A DNA stretch of 51,384 nucleotides from Oceanospirillum sediminis (GTDB lineage Bacteria; Pseudomonadota; Gammaproteobacteria; Pseudomonadales; Halomonadaceae): the NCBI RefSeq assembly GCF_014164585.1, contig NZ_JACJFM010000032.1:5354-56737 (forward strand), given 5' to 3'. The position numbers were made by a program, and so were the translations under genes. Under the pieces are notes generated by a model. That model searched no databases and had not been told where the DNA came from. It saw only the letters and a program-made list of their open reading frames with translations. How positions within the stretch are numbered: position 1 is the stretch's first letter; every line of letters begins with the position of its first letter. This document shows, piece after piece, positions 17,970 to 28,175 of this stretch.

Positions 17970-19142
17970 TTATAGCTCCCCAGAGAAGGCCTTTTGGCTT
18001 AGGGCAGAGAACATATCTTCACCACAATGCTCACCAGAAATCATCCCATCCAAACTGGAGTCGATTTTCAAAACAATCGAATGATATTTATCAATAAGCT
18101 TTGGATCTGGGAGTAAAACTTCAAAGTTCTTAAGCTCAACCGGTGATATATGGGGTACGGTTGTTTCAGTCGGACAGCAATGCCTTTGGAAAGCCTGAGA
18201 CTTTATGCAACTGTAGAGGTAATCCGTATAAGACTTACTATGAGGGCGCAATCTTGCAACACGTTGAACCAGATATGTTTCTCGTTCATTTTCAGGGAAA
18301 ATGCACACTTTTAGTCCACTAGATATCCATGGACGATCCATAGCAAGAATAATATCACCAGACTCAATCAAATAGCTTTCTAGCTTTTCTAATTTATTTT
18401 TTGGCCAATACTTTGTATCACTCCACTCGAAATACCCTGTAAGCGTGTTTGCCCCCCTACAAAGCCGTACAGCCTCCGAAGAATAAGCAACATATTCATT
18501 GCTCTTAAAAGCAAATCCAGTAATTACATCTGCCAATTCGGTGATTGGAACTTTTGCAAACCCCCTCGGATTAGTCACCGGATCACCAAACATATCCAGA
18601 AACACCGAGCGCAAAAACTCATCCGCTAGCTCTATCGCCTGCTGACGTTTACGACGAATTCCATCGGCTTTATCCAGAATAGCTGCTATACGTTTTTGTT
18701 CGTTAAGGGGGGGAAGAGGGATTTCAATTCTTTCAACCTCTGCCGGTCTTGCTCGAAGCAATGAGCCTCCGACACCTGCAACAGTGTTCATAAACTGGCG
18801 ATGAAATACATCTGAGGTAAGAAAGTGCTTTAAAAAAGCAGGATCAAATCGACTATCACGAAAAATTATCCATTCACCTGAACCTATTTGTCGGTATTGC
18901 CCTTTTTTAGGTACGATCCAACACCTTCTTATGTGAGGTACAATTTTCGAAAGGAGAATATCACCTGGTACAATACAGCTTTTAGATGATCCTATCTGCT
19001 CACCCTTGAGCACTTCTGGTTGATTTTTGTCAAACGCTGGAATGCTCAAAAGCTCAAATGTTTCTTCAGGGAATTTGCTCGGGTTAACAGAACCTCCACG
19101 CTTAACCATTAGCTCACCAGCTGTAACCATCGGCCATTTCAT
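17970..19142 (-). CDS. hsdS: Type I restriction-modification specificity subunit HsdS
   Basis: A 390-residue DNA-recognition subunit that directs the HsdM/HsdR complex to a bipartite target. It has the family layout: target-recognition domain 1 (about 1-140), a central conserved helix (LPPLNEQKRIAAILDKAD onward, with FLDMFGDP at its end), target-recognition domain 2 (about 195-345), and a C-terminal conserved helix ending FSALSQKAFSGEL. The ATG overlaps the stop of the YhcG-type gene by 4 bp. The C-terminal helix is short. The target cannot be read from sequence. Confidence 0.93.
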   Translation of the reverse strand: MKWPMVTAGELMVKRGGSVNPSKFPEETFELLSIPAFDKNQPEVLKGEQIGSSKSCIVPGDILLSKIVPHIRRCWIVPKKGQYRQIGSGEWIIFRDSRFDPAFLKHFLTSDVFHRQFMNTVAGVGGSLLRARPAEVERIEIPLPPLNEQKRIAAILDKADGIRRKRQQAIELADEFLRSVFLDMFGDPVTNPRGFAKVPITELADVITGFAFKSNEYVAYSSEAVRLCRGANTLTGYFEWSDTKYWPKNKLEKLESYLIESGDIILAMDRPWISSGLKVCIFPENERETYLVQRVARLRPHSKSYTDYLYSCIKSQAFQRHCCPTETTVPHISPVELKNFEVLLPDPKLIDKYHSIVLKIDSSLDGMISGEHCGEDMFSALSQKAFSGEL

Positions 19143-20194
19143 GACTTATCCCCTTCCATTTTGTTCAGTTCTTCTGCCAGTTCCCGTTCGATTTGTTCGA
19201 TGCTGGGGAGTTTGTCTTGTAGTTCAGCCGGTATGGCCTGGGTCAGTTGGTATTCCGAGATACCCATAGGGGTGTCGATACCTTTCAGTGCGTATTCGGC
19301 GATCAACTTGTCTTTGCTGTGACACAGTAGCAGGCCTATGGTGGGTTGATCCTGCTCGGTTTTGATCTCGCCATCGACGGCATTGATATAGAAATTCAGC
19401 TTACCCGCATATTCCGGTTTAAAGTCGCCGGTTTTAAGTTCGATAACCACGTAGCAATGCAGGCGTACATGGTAGAACAGCAGGTCGATATAAAAGTCTT
19501 TGTCACCCACTGACACAGGGACTTGTTTGCCCACATAAGCAAAGCCAGCACCAAGCTCCAGCAGGAATTGGCTGATATGACTGACCAGCTCTTTTTCCAG
19601 CTCGTGCTCGTTGTAGTCTTCGGTTAACGTCAGAAAGTCGAACACGTAAGGGTCTTTCAGTGTTTGCTGCGCCAGATCGGACTGAGCTGAGGGTAAGGCC
19701 TGCTCAAAGTTAGTGACGGTGCTTCCCGTGCGCTGCCAAAGCTGGCTTTCCATTTGGTGTGTCAATACGGCACGGCTCCAGCCATGTTGCTGGGTTTGCG
19801 CGACGTAAAATAGCGCTTCTTCATGGTTTTGGGCTTTTGTGACAATCACAATATTGTGCCACCAGGGAATCTGAAGAAATTGCGTAGCAGCCTGCTTCGC
19901 AATTGCTGCGTCACTACTCCAGAATAAATACCAGCGACGAATCTGCTCCAGATTGCGCTTAGAAAAGCCTTTGATATCAGGAAATTCCGCCATCAGGTCT
20001 TTACTGAGCTGAGTTAAAAAACCCTGTCCCCAGGTGCTGGATTGCTGCTTTTCAACAATCTCTTGCCCTAAATGCCAGTAAAACTCCAGCAGCTGAGTAT
20101 TAACCGCAACCGCCGCCTTAAGCTGGCGTTGACGAAACACCTGCTTAAGTGAGCTAAGCCACTGTTGATAATCGGTATGGCTGACCTGAGTCAT
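19139..20194 (-). CDS. YhcG/DUF1016-type PD-(D/E)xK nuclease
   Basis: A 351-residue protein with the two-part YhcG layout: an N-terminal helical DUF1016 domain (YWHLGQEIVEKQ, then GFSKRNLEQIRRWY) and a C-terminal nuclease domain. The catalytic pattern is Asp237 (FYIDLLFYH) and Glu252-x-Lys254 (VVIELKTGDF). It lies between hsdM and hsdS and overlaps both by a few bases, so it is co-translated. DUF1016 proteins are recurrent passengers in restriction loci; their exact job is not settled. Confidence 0.9.
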   Translation of the reverse strand: MTQVSHTDYQQWLSSLKQVFRQRQLKAAVAVNTQLLEFYWHLGQEIVEKQQSSTWGQGFLTQLSKDLMAEFPDIKGFSKRNLEQIRRWYLFWSSDAAIAKQAATQFLQIPWWHNIVIVTKAQNHEEALFYVAQTQQHGWSRAVLTHQMESQLWQRTGSTVTNFEQALPSAQSDLAQQTLKDPYVFDFLTLTEDYNEHELEKELVSHISQFLLELGAGFAYVGKQVPVSVGDKDFYIDLLFYHVRLHCYVVIELKTGDFKPEYAGKLNFYINAVDGEIKTEQDQPTIGLLLCHSKDKLIAEYALKGIDTPMGISEYQLTQAIPAELQDKLPSIEQIERELAEELNKMEGDKS

Positions 20195-21789
20195 TACAGC
20201 ATGCCTTCCAGTTCATACAGGTCGTTCAGGATCTCTGTTTCCAGGGTCTTCAGGCGGCCAAGGATCTCTTTGGGTGGATCGTAAACTTCTTCTTCGTAGA
20301 CCACTTCTTTATAGCGGTTAATGGAGAGGTCGTACTTATTGGCTTTGATATCCTCAGCATCAACGATAAAGGCTTTCTGGGTTTTATCACCGAACTGTTC
20401 GTCGATTGCGCTCTGCTCTGCATTGCTTTCAACCAGCTGGCGGTAGCTTTTCCACTGACTGATCACATCTGGCAGATCGTTGCTGTCGTCGCCTTTTAGT
20501 GGAGTACGTTTGTCATCCAGCGAGTAGCCATCCGCTTGCAGATCGTAGAACCAGACTTTTTCAGTACTGCCGCCTTTGGTAAACAGCAGGATTGCGGTAC
20601 TGACACCGGCGTAGGGTTTAAACACCCCGGATGGCAGGCTGATAATGCCTTCCAGCTGGTTATCTTCGACCAGGGTTTTACGCAGTTGCTGATGCGCTTT
20701 AGAGGAGCCGAACAGTACTCCATCCGGTACGATCACGGCAGCACGGCCACCCAGACGCAGCATTTTCAGGATACGGGCAACAAACAGCAGTTCGGTCTTT
20801 TTAGTTTTGACGATACGCAGCACTTCCGGCTCGACATCTTCTTCATCCAGACTGCCTTTAAACGGCGGGTTAGCCAGAATCAGGTTAAAGCCTTCGTCTG
20901 CTTCATTCGGATAGTTTTCCGCAAAGCGCTGGCTCAGGGTGTCCTGATAGTGAATATCCGGTTCTTTAATACCGTGCATCACCAGATTCATCGCAGCGAT
21001 ACGCAACATGGACGCATCAAAGTCAAAGCCGTGGAACATATCGGTATCTACATGCTGACGGGCGGCCCCCGTCAGCAGGTCACCCATATAGGTGATCTGT
21101 TCGACACTGTTGCCCTCATCATCGGTCAGGGTCTCTTTCAGAACACCCATATCCGGAGATGAGTATTTCTCCATCATGTATTCGTACGCCACGGACAGAA
21201 AGCCTGCCGTACCACAGGACGGATCGCAGATACGGGCATCCTGATCCGGATCGGCTATTTCGACCATGGCGCGGATAATATGGCGGGGAGTACGGAACTG
21301 GCCGTTAATGCCTGCAGTAGTCAGTTTGCTTAACAGATATTCGTACAGGTCGCCCTTGGTATCGCTCTGCTCCAGTGGCAGCTGATTCACCATAGAAACG
21401 GCTTTTACCAGCAGAGAGGGCTTCTGAATCATCAGCTGAGCATCTTTCATAAACTCCGTAAACAGAGAACCTTCGCCACCGTGGTGTTTACCGGATTCAC
21501 GGAAGTAAGCAAACAGCTCATCCCGTACGATGCTCATCAGCTTGTCGGCAGACTCCTCATGCACCAGCTCTTTCCAGCGCAGGTGAGCCTGTTCGTCAGT
21601 AAAGCGACGGTTAAAGGGTTTGCCGGTGCGTTCACTGCGCTTTTCATCCCGTGTTTCATTCATATCCAGCATACGGGCATACATCAGGAAGGTAATCTGC
21701 TCAATCACGGTCAGCGGGTTGGTGATACCGCCGGTCCAGAACTCTTCCCAGAGTTTGTCGATACTGTTTTTTAACGTGCCTGTAATCAT
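20194..21789 (-). CDS. hsdM: Type I restriction-modification methyltransferase HsdM
   Basis: A 531-residue N6-adenine methyltransferase of the type I class. It has an N-terminal HsdM helical domain (about 1-130), the AdoMet-binding motif DPSCGTAGF (189-197) and catalytic motif NPPF (307-310). The C-terminal helices contact HsdS. GGAAACC lies just before the ATG. A 140-bp gap with a hairpin (21848-21873) separates it from hsdR upstream. Length and motifs are complete, so activity is expected. Confidence 0.95.
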   Translation of the reverse strand: MITGTLKNSIDKLWEEFWTGGITNPLTVIEQITFLMYARMLDMNETRDEKRSERTGKPFNRRFTDEQAHLRWKELVHEESADKLMSIVRDELFAYFRESGKHHGGEGSLFTEFMKDAQLMIQKPSLLVKAVSMVNQLPLEQSDTKGDLYEYLLSKLTTAGINGQFRTPRHIIRAMVEIADPDQDARICDPSCGTAGFLSVAYEYMMEKYSSPDMGVLKETLTDDEGNSVEQITYMGDLLTGAARQHVDTDMFHGFDFDASMLRIAAMNLVMHGIKEPDIHYQDTLSQRFAENYPNEADEGFNLILANPPFKGSLDEEDVEPEVLRIVKTKKTELLFVARILKMLRLGGRAAVIVPDGVLFGSSKAHQQLRKTLVEDNQLEGIISLPSGVFKPYAGVSTAILLFTKGGSTEKVWFYDLQADGYSLDDKRTPLKGDDSNDLPDVISQWKSYRQLVESNAEQSAIDEQFGDKTQKAFIVDAEDIKANKYDLSINRYKEVVYEEEVYDPPKEILGRLKTLETEILNDLYELEGML

Positions 21790-21847
21790 AAGGTTTCCGG
21801 TGTATTCTGTTGCCAGGTTCAGTAATAAAAATGGTCAGGTGTCGTGA

Positions 21848-21873
21848 GCGGCTTCTGAAATATAAAAAGCCGC
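21848..21873. terminator. Hairpin between hsdR and hsdM, possible attenuator
   Basis: GCGGCTT at 21848-21854 pairs with AAGCCGC at 21867-21873 across a 12-base loop. On the transcribed (minus) strand the T-run is in the loop and not after the stem. Full termination is therefore unlikely; partial attenuation or mRNA processing between hsdR and hsdM is a better guess. Confidence 0.35.
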
Positions 21874-21929
21874 CTGTTATTCAATGTATGCAGTGGTCTG
21901 TTTATCTCAGTGGCAGATACAGCCTGATA

Positions 21930-24900
21930 TCAGGCCGGTTCCGTCACCTCAACATTATTCCGACCCTGTCCAGCCGGGACGGTAAACTGGGCGACAAACC
22001 CCGCAATCAGACTGGCCTGCTCATCCCGAAACAGACCGTCAATGCCATCATCGTGCAGGGACTGGAAGGGGTGATCGTAAAGATCTGCCACGGTTATTTC
22101 TCCCCGGCGACAGATTTCCCGTTTCAGCAGATCCAGAAAACGCTGTTGTAATGAGTTCAGGTGGATATGGTGTGTCTGCACAAAGGCGGTGAATTTATCT
22201 TCAACCGCTCTGGCATCCAGCCCGACAATGGTTCTTAACAGCTGATCCACACCGACGGCTGAATCCGGAAAGAACTCTTTTAACAGCTTCAGGTCGATGC
22301 GGCTTTTACTTTCATGCACCAGAGCATTCAGGGTATCCAGCTCCTGTTCCGAAATCGCTTCTCCGGAGCGGATTTTCTGCAGTACCGGGGTGGTTTCAAA
22401 CAGCGGTGTCAGTGTTTTCTCCACTTCCTGCCGGTAGATCTCATAATCCACCGTACGGATATTGGTTTTACGTTCTTCCTTGTAGACCGCCTGATTGTCT
22501 TCGATCACATCAATGATATTCACCGGCATCGGAGGGACTTTTGCCCCGGTATCCCTGAGGTGAATGACCGGACGCAGCGCCTGGCGGGTGTTTTCCAGTC
22601 TGGCCACACTCAGACCGTTCCAGTAATAATCGTCCTGTACCTGCTGAATAGCATCGGCTTTAGCGCGGACTTCATTCAGGTGCATGGAGAGCTGGCGTAC
22701 CCGGGTGGTGATCTGCAGACGGCACTGTTCCAGTTCAGGGGCCTGTGTCAGGTGGGCAAACTGGGCGTTCACCAGTTCCAGATCCCACTTCATCGCTTCA
22801 CCCTGACCGCGAATATCCCGCCATTGCATTAACGGTGCAATAATCTCCAGTAACTGCTGTCGGGTCTGAGGCGTAAACTGTTTCAGCACCTCCATCTGAC
22901 TCAGCGCATGTTTGTACTGCCACTGATCTTTTACCGCGATGCTCTTATCATTCAGCTGATCGATATCGTCCTTAATCAGCAACAGGACCTGCTCAAACAC
23001 ATCCAGCTTACCCTGTTTCAGGGCTTCTTCTGCCAGCCGGACACGGCCTTCAAACAGTTTCTGGCCAACAGACTTACTCTGACGACCGTCATCTTCATCC
23101 GGGTCCTGTTCAAAGTATTCAAAATTATCCCAGTGATCGAAAATCAGGAACTTCTCTTTATGCTGATCCGGACCATAGAGGTTATCGCACAGACGGGTAC
23201 CCCGACCGATCATCTGCCAGAACTTCACTTTGGAGCGAATCGGACGGGCCATCACCAGGTTCAGAATCTCAGGCACATCGATCCCGGTATCCAGCATATC
23301 CACCGAGACGGCTATGGTGATTTGCGCATCGGAGTTATCGGTTAGTTTGAAGTTATCGATCAGCTCCTCTGCGCGTTCATATCTGGAGTGAATCACCCGA
23401 CAGAAGTTAACGCCCTGTTCCGGATACATTTCATCAAACAGGTCAGCCAATAGCTCAGCGTGCTGGATATTACGGGCAAAGATAATCGACTTACCCAGCG
23501 TCTGACCGTCACCCAGGCGCAGACCTTTCTCCATCAGATTACGCAGGATATGGCGGTTGGTATCTTTATTGAATACCGCTTTATCGATCTCAGCAGAGGA
23601 GAAATCCAGCTCATTAGGGTCGATACCCTGCTCTTCCAGCTGAGCCATCTGCTCATCACTCAGGCTTTTCTCATTAATGCCTTCACGCAGAAACTGAGTG
23701 GTATGACTGACCACTTTGAACGGTACCAGGTTACGATCTTCAATGGCCTGTTCCAGCGGGTAGTTCGCCGTGGGCATCTTATAATCACAACCGAACATAT
23801 CACTGGTAGAACGGCTGATCATCTCAACCGGCGTCGCGGTTAATCCCAGCTGCAACGCATCAAAGTACTTAAACAGATCGCCATAGACGTTATAGATCGA
23901 ACGGTGGGATTCATCGGCAATAATCAGATCAAAGTAGCCGGGATCAAACTCTTCCATAATCTTCATCATGCCAGGGTACGTGGCGATAAAGAGACGGGCG
24001 TTAGTCCGGTCGGCGGCTTTACTTTTTCCGACCACATAGAGTGGCTCTGACATAAAACTGTTATAGGCTGCTGCCGCCTGTTTACGCAGCTCCTTACGAT
24101 CACACAGGAACAGGATGCGTTTGGTCCAGCCCGCTTCAATCATCCGCTTACTCAGGGCAATAGACACACGGGTTTTACCGGTGCCTGTTGCCTGTACCAC
24201 CAGGGCTTTACGGTAGAACTTTTCAAAACGCTCACAGACACGGGTAATGGACTCAATCTGATAGGTACGACCGGCAATGGTATGATCGACAGGTGTTCTG
24301 CACAGTGCCTTGCGGGTGCGACGCTGACGAATCAGGTACTCCAGACTCTCTTTACTGTAAAAACTATACAGCCTGCGAGGTCTGTACCCCTGAGCATCAT
24401 CCAGAATACGGATATCGTGCCCGTTGGTGTAAAAGATCACCGGACGCTGGCCATACTTTTTCTCTAACGCATCCGCATAAAGCACCGCCTGCTCACGACC
24501 GGTATTGATATTTTCCAGTGCCCGCTTAGCCTCAATCACCGCCAGTGGTTTGCCATCATCGCCCCAGAGCACATAGTCACAATAGCCGACTCCGGTCGGT
24601 GTGGGCTGTCCCTCTACCGGCTCTTCTAAAGTCACCTGATCGGTATTCTTTCCATCGACCAGATCAATATCCCAGCCCCGGGCATACAGCTCGGTATCGA
24701 TCAGGCGACGGCGGGTCTGCGCTTCATTCAGGTCAATTCTGCTACGGGCTTTTTCACTGGCCTGACGGGCGACCGAAGTATCCACCTGATGTTTCAGGCG
24801 GGCATTTTCCGCCAGAGCCTTCTGCTCAGCGGCTTTGGCCTCTTCCAGCTCTTTTAATGCCTTCTCAAGCTGCCTGGTCTGAGTACTATCCGCCGTTTTC

Positions 24901-25340
24901 TTAACGACTTCAGGCAGAATAAAAGGACTGATATCGGACGTATCGCCCTTACCGGTGGTCAGTAACAGCCAGCACCCCAGATGATGGGCCTCCTGCAACA
25001 GCCACGGACTATCCCCTTTATTGAAGCGTCCTTCATGAGCGGCCCGGTTTCCGGCCCTGCGGATTGCATGCAGCTTATCCAGCACACCAGAGGATGCGAT
25101 ATCGCAAAAATACTGGTTATTCAGGCGATCCAGAAACTTATCATTCGCCAGAGTGGGCAGCTGAAAAAGGCGATAGACTTCGCCGGTCAGTTTTTCGGCA
25201 TAGCAACGCAGCTTGACCAGTGCACTTTGCGGGTCGCTGTGCACATACTGTTCTGCATAAGCACACAGACTGGCCAGATCCGGCCAGTGAGGCCTCAGGT
25301 ATTCAAAATTCTGTGAAATCATAAATTCTATTCTGCTCAT
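21930..25340 (-). CDS. hsdR: Type I restriction endonuclease subunit HsdR
   Basis: About 1136 residues from the ATG at 25340 (MSRIEF...). Order of parts: a DUF4145-like N-terminal domain (about 1-130), a coiled-coil stretch (about 155-200), a PD-(D/E)xK nuclease (Asp near 255, then VIEAK near 270), and a superfamily 2 translocase with Walker A QATGTGKTR (about 383-391), ADESH as DEAD-box equivalent and a later GRGTR motif. It cuts DNA after ATP-driven translocation. The start is uncertain; ATG 25322 and TTG 25376 are alternatives. It begins about 30 bp after the CARF-like regulator stop, on the same transcript. Confidence 0.95.
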   Translation of the reverse strand: MSRIEFMISQNFEYLRPHWPDLASLCAYAEQYVHSDPQSALVKLRCYAEKLTGEVYRLFQLPTLANDKFLDRLNNQYFCDIASSGVLDKLHAIRRAGNRAAHEGRFNKGDSPWLLQEAHHLGCWLLLTTGKGDTSDISPFILPEVVKKTADSTQTRQLEKALKELEEAKAAEQKALAENARLKHQVDTSVARQASEKARSRIDLNEAQTRRRLIDTELYARGWDIDLVDGKNTDQVTLEEPVEGQPTPTGVGYCDYVLWGDDGKPLAVIEAKRALENINTGREQAVLYADALEKKYGQRPVIFYTNGHDIRILDDAQGYRPRRLYSFYSKESLEYLIRQRRTRKALCRTPVDHTIAGRTYQIESITRVCERFEKFYRKALVVQATGTGKTRVSIALSKRMIEAGWTKRILFLCDRKELRKQAAAAYNSFMSEPLYVVGKSKAADRTNARLFIATYPGMMKIMEEFDPGYFDLIIADESHRSIYNVYGDLFKYFDALQLGLTATPVEMISRSTSDMFGCDYKMPTANYPLEQAIEDRNLVPFKVVSHTTQFLREGINEKSLSDEQMAQLEEQGIDPNELDFSSAEIDKAVFNKDTNRHILRNLMEKGLRLGDGQTLGKSIIFARNIQHAELLADLFDEMYPEQGVNFCRVIHSRYERAEELIDNFKLTDNSDAQITIAVSVDMLDTGIDVPEILNLVMARPIRSKVKFWQMIGRGTRLCDNLYGPDQHKEKFLIFDHWDNFEYFEQDPDEDDGRQSKSVGQKLFEGRVRLAEEALKQGKLDVFEQVLLLIKDDIDQLNDKSIAVKDQWQYKHALSQMEVLKQFTPQTRQQLLEIIAPLMQWRDIRGQGEAMKWDLELVNAQFAHLTQAPELEQCRLQITTRVRQLSMHLNEVRAKADAIQQVQDDYYWNGLSVARLENTRQALRPVIHLRDTGAKVPPMPVNIIDVIEDNQAVYKEERKTNIRTVDYEIYRQEVEKTLTPLFETTPVLQKIRSGEAISEQELDTLNALVHESKSRIDLKLLKEFFPDSAVGVDQLLRTIVGLDARAVEDKFTAFVQTHHIHLNSLQQRFLDLLKREICRRGEITVADLYDHPFQSLHDDGIDGLFRDEQASLIAGFVAQFTVPAGQGRNNVEVTEPA

Positions 25341-25372
25341 AACAGTCTTACAGCGAAGACTGTGCCATCCTT

Positions 25373-26881
25373 TCAATGCTCTGCGGATTGAGGAAGCTCA
25401 ATGCCGTATTTATCCATCCTGTTGCTCAGAGTCTGATAGTGATTCATTCCCAGCAACCGGGCGGCATCCGTTTTGTTGTAGCGGGTATGTTCTAACGCCT
25501 TCAGGATATAATGACGTTCTACCTCAGCAACAACCTCTTTAATATCAATGCCCTGAGAGACATCCCTGTTAAGAATAGAGTGTTCTTCAGCAGGTCTCTG
25601 AAACACCGCCTGCTTCATATCATCGGCTGAAATCATATCCTGCTGGCTCCACAGTGCTGCCCGCATCAGTGTTGAACGCAGCTCCCGGATATTACCGGGC
25701 CAGCTATGGCTGAGAATAATATTCTTTGCTTCAGCAGAAATTTTTTTATTATGCAGATAATCATCCTGCCGGGCCATCGATATCAGTAATGTATCGGCTA
25801 ATAACATCAGGTCTCCCTGACGACTGCGTAAGGGGGGCAGGTGCAGTACACCGACAGCAATACGGTAAAACAGATCTTCCCGGAAGCGACCATCAGCCAC
25901 ATCCTGCATCAGGTTGCGGTGAGTGGCTGTGATCAGGCGAATACTGGTCTGTTGCTCAGCCACACCGCCTAACGGGGTAAATCTCTGATCCTGTAACACA
26001 CGTAACAGACGCACCTGAACAGCCGGTTCCAGTTCGCCGAATTCGTCCAGAAACAGGGTACCGCCATCGGCCTGAGCAAAGACTCCGGGCTTATCCGATG
26101 TGGCTCCGGTAAAGGCCCCCTTTTTATGGCCAAACAATATGGAATCAATCAGTTCAGCAGGAAAAGCCCCGCAGTTAACCGCAACAAAAGGCCGGTCTCT
26201 CCGATCACTGGCATTATGAATTGCCCGGGCAAACAGCTCTTTTCCGGTACCCGTTTCACCATAGATCAGGACAGGGACTTCACGCTCTGCCAGAATCTGA
26301 GCCTGCTGTTTCAGCATCAGCATCTGAGGATTACGGGTGATAATATCTGCCAGAGCCGCATTTTCCGGAGCATCAGCCAGTGCCAGCTGACGGAGCTGAC
26401 GGGAGGACAGTTTATCGGCCGGAGGAATATACTCAGCGGCAATATCAAAGGGCACATCAACCTGCTGAACGCCCTGCTCCCGTGAAGCCTGATAGAAGAG
26501 AGCCGGAAAACGGGTTTTACCCAGCAGTACCCAGACAGCCTGCATCGCGGGTGTCCCCGGGCTTAACAGCAGCGCCAGATTTTCGTCTGGCTGAAGCACC
26601 TGCTGCAGGTGATACTCTGCAGCCCGGTAAATGTCACCATAATGAATCGGTGAAGACAACGAGACCGGAAACGCCTGTAAGACCAGATCCGGGTAGCGTA
26701 CTTTAACCCGGTCCAGATAGGGTTGTACCGCCTCTTCAGGGTAGTTGTACAACAAAACTGTCCTGTCCGGTTTCACCTGATCCAGGGTATCAATGACGGG
26801 GCCTGATGAATCCCCCTGAAGCCCTTTCAGATCATGCGCTCCAATCCAGCTGACGAGCAGGGTACGCTGATGTTTCCCCAT
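25373..26881 (-). CDS. Sigma54-dependent activator with N-terminal CARF-like domain (RtcR type)
   Basis: A 502-residue regulator. Residues 1 to about 150 form a Rossmann-like domain with LLLSPGTPAMQAVW (105-118), the SPGT-type loop of CARF domains, which bind RNA ends or nucleotide signals. The AAA+ domain has Walker A GETGTGKE (208-215), the sigma54 loop GAFTGA (255-260) and Walker B TLFLDEFG (275-282). A Fis-type helix-turn-helix (about 468-495, NKTDAARLLGMNHYQTLSNR) ends it. AGGAG lies eight bases before the ATG. It heads the restriction operon, so it may switch restriction on after a nucleotide or RNA-damage signal. The CARF assignment is by motif and layout. Confidence 0.85.
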   Translation of the reverse strand: MGKHQRTLLVSWIGAHDLKGLQGDSSGPVIDTLDQVKPDRTVLLYNYPEEAVQPYLDRVKVRYPDLVLQAFPVSLSSPIHYGDIYRAAEYHLQQVLQPDENLALLLSPGTPAMQAVWVLLGKTRFPALFYQASREQGVQQVDVPFDIAAEYIPPADKLSSRQLRQLALADAPENAALADIITRNPQMLMLKQQAQILAEREVPVLIYGETGTGKELFARAIHNASDRRDRPFVAVNCGAFPAELIDSILFGHKKGAFTGATSDKPGVFAQADGGTLFLDEFGELEPAVQVRLLRVLQDQRFTPLGGVAEQQTSIRLITATHRNLMQDVADGRFREDLFYRIAVGVLHLPPLRSRQGDLMLLADTLLISMARQDDYLHNKKISAEAKNIILSHSWPGNIRELRSTLMRAALWSQQDMISADDMKQAVFQRPAEEHSILNRDVSQGIDIKEVVAEVERHYILKALEHTRYNKTDAARLLGMNHYQTLSNRMDKYGIELPQSAEH

Positions 26882-27203
26882 GCCTGATACTCCTTTCTGT
26901 CCTGAACCATCACCGGTTTATAGCATGACCCTGACCTTCTGAGCATTGACCTGATAGCCCGCAGTATCAATAAACAGTCAGGCTGCTGATATGATGGTAC
27001 CCGCTTTATGAAACGGCTATTCGACTATTGTATCCCGATAAATCACTTACGGAACAAGGAGTTAATCTATTAGACTAAAATGAATGACCTGATGATAGGG
27101 AGGCCGCATTCTGTTAAACAGGGTATCTGGTAACACCAATGCGAGTGCAACGGATGACATCCTCTCCTTTCAATCTATTCCGCCTGTGTAATAAGGACCC
27201 TGA
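26882..27203. promoter_or_regulatory. Divergent intergenic region between the restriction operon and the HicA-fold gene
   Basis: About 320 bp that must carry promoters for both directions. I looked for a sigma54 -24/-12 pair (TGGCAC-N5-TTGCA type) on both strands and found no good match. The only clear signals are the ribosome site of the regulator (AAAGGAG) and that of the rightward gene (AAGGA). Confidence 0.4.
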
Positions 27204-28136
27204 GTGTCGAATCATCTTAAAGGCTATACCAGTTTTCAGAAGCGCGTTATCAAGGGGCTGGCAGAGCTGATTGAAGAGCGCCCGTTCTCCTATAAGAAAA
27301 CCAGCAACAATCATATAGAAATCAAAATCAAGGACATTGACCGGGTGTTTTACAGCAGTGGAACCCCCTCCGATCACCGCAGTTATGACAACTTTTTATC
27401 GGATGTCCGAAGTACCCTAAGACAGCAGGGAGAGCCAGAACCTGTCCTCCTTCTCTCAGGAAAAGACAGATCAGAGACAGACAAAGACAGTATCGATGAC
27501 CGTCGTCAGGCCAGCCTGAATAAAATAACCCGGACAATCATTAAACGTATCCGAATGAGCATCGAAAAGATCCAGCAGGATGAGTGGAAAGCCGTTCTGA
27601 CAGAGGATGATGCCCACGACAACATTCTCCGGACGTTCCGTGACAACCTGGTTGAAAGAGAAATACAGCTGGCGATGAAGTTAAAAAAAGAAAAGGACTA
27701 TTTTCCGACAGCGATGATTAAGCAGACCCGAAGCACGATCGGGGATCACCTGGACTTTATGCTCCCCACACCGGCTTACTATCATGATCTGCTGAAAAAG
27801 AAGCTGGTTCCGGCCTTTGGTGACAAAGCCGATCCGGAAGAAAAAGATGACGTCTCTTCAGATCAGCCAGACAATCCGGAGAAATGCACTTCACCTCAGG
27901 TAACGGTTCAGCCAGAAGACCGGGATCAGGGGATGAATCTGCGGCAACTGGCCAGAGCGAAACGCAATAAACGCCTTTCTGAAATCAAACAGTTGTCAAA
28001 AAGCGAAATCAGCTCACTGATCAAAGACTTCCAGAACGCTCTGGAACAGAAGCATGAAGAGGATATTCAGGATCTGGTTGCTCAGATCAGAGAGAAGGGG
28101 ATTACCCTGGCAGAGATTCGGGAGCGATTAGAGTGA
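27204..28136 (+). CDS. Protein with HicA-fold-like N-terminal domain
   Basis: A 310-residue protein starting at GTG, with AAGGA six bases upstream. Residues about 25-75 (KKTSNNHIEIKI, then YSSGTPSDHRSYDNFLSDVR) resemble the double-stranded-RNA-binding-like HicA fold seen in HicA toxins and in many phage proteins. The HicA catalytic His position is shifted, so toxin activity is doubtful. The middle is charged and helical. The last 55 residues (SKSEISSLIKDFQNAL onward) look like an H-NS-type oligomerising helix. It precedes the toxin-antitoxin pair but is not clearly part of it. Confidence 0.5.
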   Translation: MSNHLKGYTSFQKRVIKGLAELIEERPFSYKKTSNNHIEIKIKDIDRVFYSSGTPSDHRSYDNFLSDVRSTLRQQGEPEPVLLLSGKDRSETDKDSIDDRRQASLNKITRTIIKRIRMSIEKIQQDEWKAVLTEDDAHDNILRTFRDNLVEREIQLAMKLKKEKDYFPTAMIKQTRSTIGDHLDFMLPTPAYYHDLLKKKLVPAFGDKADPEEKDDVSSDQPDNPEKCTSPQVTVQPEDRDQGMNLRQLARAKRNKRLSEIKQLSKSEISSLIKDFQNALEQKHEEDIQDLVAQIREKGITLAEIRERLE

Positions 28137-28175
28137 TCATTGTCGAGGTGTAGCTTTAAAGATACAATATCAACC

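Noticed and set aside
20536-24904. Several long frames opposite hsdM and hsdR
   Set aside because: Antisense shadows of long genes with strong codon bias.
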